Below, piece after piece: positions 12,541 to 13,161 of a stretch of DNA of 13,161 nucleotides. Every line of letters begins with the position of its first letter. Positions within the stretch are counted from its first letter, which is position 1. The DNA comes from Actinomycetota bacterium (GTDB lineage Bacteria; Actinomycetota; Actinomycetes; Nanopelagicales; Nanopelagicaceae): NCBI GenBank assembly GCA_009700405.1, contig WLMD01000032.1:1-13161 (forward strand). Reading direction: 5' to 3'. A model generated the notes under the pieces. The model saw nothing but the letters and a program-made list of their open reading frames with translations, had not been told where the DNA came from and ran no database searches. The position numbers and the translations under genes were made by a program.

Positions 12541-13161
12541 AAGAAGATGATTTCTTTTCGATTGAGCAGAGCGAAGAGCTAATTGCCAGCCTTAAGAATG
12601 GTAAGCAATCCGAGTTTGCTCATTTACAAAGCTCCCTCAAGGAATTGGCACACGTTGACGATCTCCCTAAAGGCGCAACTCCACCGGTACTTCCATCTAG
12701 CATTAAAGAAGTTCTCTACAAGATGCCCGTTGAATTCTCAAAGCGCCGCACTGCCGTTGTCTCACTTATTGCGGCAAGCCTTGTTGCATCTGCAACACTC
12801 ACTGCGGCTGCAGTCACTAATTCTGGTCCAGCACCACTTGTAAGGGTCGCACATCAAACCGCTAAATTTGTGAAGGAAATTGCTGGCACAGTAACAAAAG
12901 CTGTTACAGGAAAAGCTAAAGATCTAAATGAAACTCCAACTCCAACTGCACCAGCAACTTCAGCAACTCCAACTGCACCAGCAACTTCAGCAACTCCAGC
13001 AACTCCAGCTGCACCAGCAACATCAGCAACTCCAGCTGCACCAGCTGCCACACCGACTTCTCCGGCTCCGGTTGTCGTGGCTCCAACAAAACCTGCCAAG
13101 AAGGAATCTGAAAAACAGAAGAGTCCTGAGAGTTCTAAGGGCAATGACGAATCTAAGAGTC
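12537..13161 (+). CDS. single-span membrane protein with Thr/Pro/Ala repeats, putative anti-sigma; 3' end beyond the window
   Basis: The frame opens at the ATG overlapping the sigma-factor stop (ATGA at 12537-12540) and stays open to the last base, about 208 codons. Residues 1-70 are a charged, mainly helical cytoplasmic region (MKEDDFFSIEQSEELIASL, then VLPSSIKEVLYKM). Residues 72-93 form one membrane span (AVVSLIAASLVASATLTAAAV) after a basic KRR. The rest would be outside: a Val/Lys-rich helix (102-128), a Thr/Pro/Ala repeat stretch (133-175), then a Lys/Ser/Glu-rich tail. No zinc-binding anti-sigma motif (HxxxCxxC) is present, so it is not a ZAS-type anti-sigma. Coupling to the sigma gene suggests a membrane partner that holds or senses for it, by inference only. 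Confidence 0.8.
   Translation, partial: MKEDDFFSIEQSEELIASLKNGKQSEFAHLQSSLKELAHVDDLPKGATPPVLPSSIKEVLYKMPVEFSKRRTAVVSLIAASLVASATLTAAAVTNSGPAPLVRVAHQTAKFVKEIAGTVTKAVTGKAKDLNETPTPTAPATSATPTAPATSATPATPAAPATSATPAAPAATPTSPAPVVVAPTKPAKKESEKQKSPESSKGNDESKS
12939..13028 (+). repeat. 27-bp tandem repeats encoding TPTAPATSA
   Basis: Two identical 27-bp copies (12939-12965 and 12966-12992) are followed by a 9-bp part unit (12993-13001) and a diverged third copy (13002-13028); a further degenerate unit starts at 13029. Each is nine codons, so copy-number change keeps the frame. The region codes for an extended, proline-rich spacer outside the membrane, likely to vary in length between strains. Confidence 0.92.

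Noticed and set aside
12583..12843. Plus-strand frame of 86 codons in the putative anti-sigma region
   Set aside because: It is out of frame with the ATGA-coupled gene and shows no signal or domain.
12939..13060. Could the regular repeats be a CRISPR array?
   Set aside because: The 27-bp units abut without spacers, keep the reading frame and encode TPTAPATSA.
12854..13144. Minus-strand frame rich in Gly-Val-Ala repeats
   Set aside because: It is the reverse complement of the Thr/Pro/Ala repeat; the plus frame is coupled to the sigma gene and open to the window end.

Overview
The window comes from an actinobacterium. Several genes belong to families that are essentially actinobacterial: DUF3027, DUF3263, DUF2530, a cold-shock protein with the actinobacterial C-terminal tail, and MurT/GatD. 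GroEL has no adjacent groES, as in the groEL2 type. By eye the base composition is below 50% GC, unusually low for this phylum, and genes are packed with short or negative spacing. A streamlined freshwater lineage (acI / Nanopelagicales, for example Planktophila-like) fits best. That assignment is inference.

Layout. (1) 1-2630: the 3' part of an MFS permease (+) with a tiny ATGA-coupled membrane peptide, a second MFS exporter (-), and a DUF2530 membrane protein (+) divergent from it. (2) 2627-5975 (-): a housekeeping/stress block of DUF3263, groEL with a CIRCE operator and a sigma70-like promoter, a strong terminator, DUF3027 and a cold-shock-domain protein. (3) 6026-8935: a PLP-dependent group II decarboxylase (-) divergent from an NAD(P)-binding SDR fused to DUF2867 (+). 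(4) 8957-11396 (-): a tight operon of beta-carbonic anhydrase, murT and gatD; MurT/GatD amidates the glutamate of lipid II. (5) 11530-13161 (+): a small secreted protein with two calcium-loop-like Asp repeats, an ECF-type sigma factor, and an ATGA-coupled single-span membrane protein with a Thr/Pro/Ala repeat region. That last protein is probably the sigma factor's partner or anti-sigma and runs off the window.

There are two start modes. Some genes have a good Shine-Dalgarno (the 26-aa ORF, MFS exporter, csp, groEL, secreted protein). Five others lack one but carry a TANNNT -10-like hexamer ending 6 or 7 nt before the start codon (DUF2530, DUF3027, DUF3263, SDR-DUF2867, carbonic anhydrase), the layout expected for leaderless mRNAs. 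No rRNA, tRNA, CRISPR, insertion sequence or phage gene was seen, and no gene-free stretch exceeds 300 bases. The most novel-looking parts are the secreted protein / sigma factor / repeat membrane protein cassette at the right end and the 26-aa coupled membrane peptide at the left.
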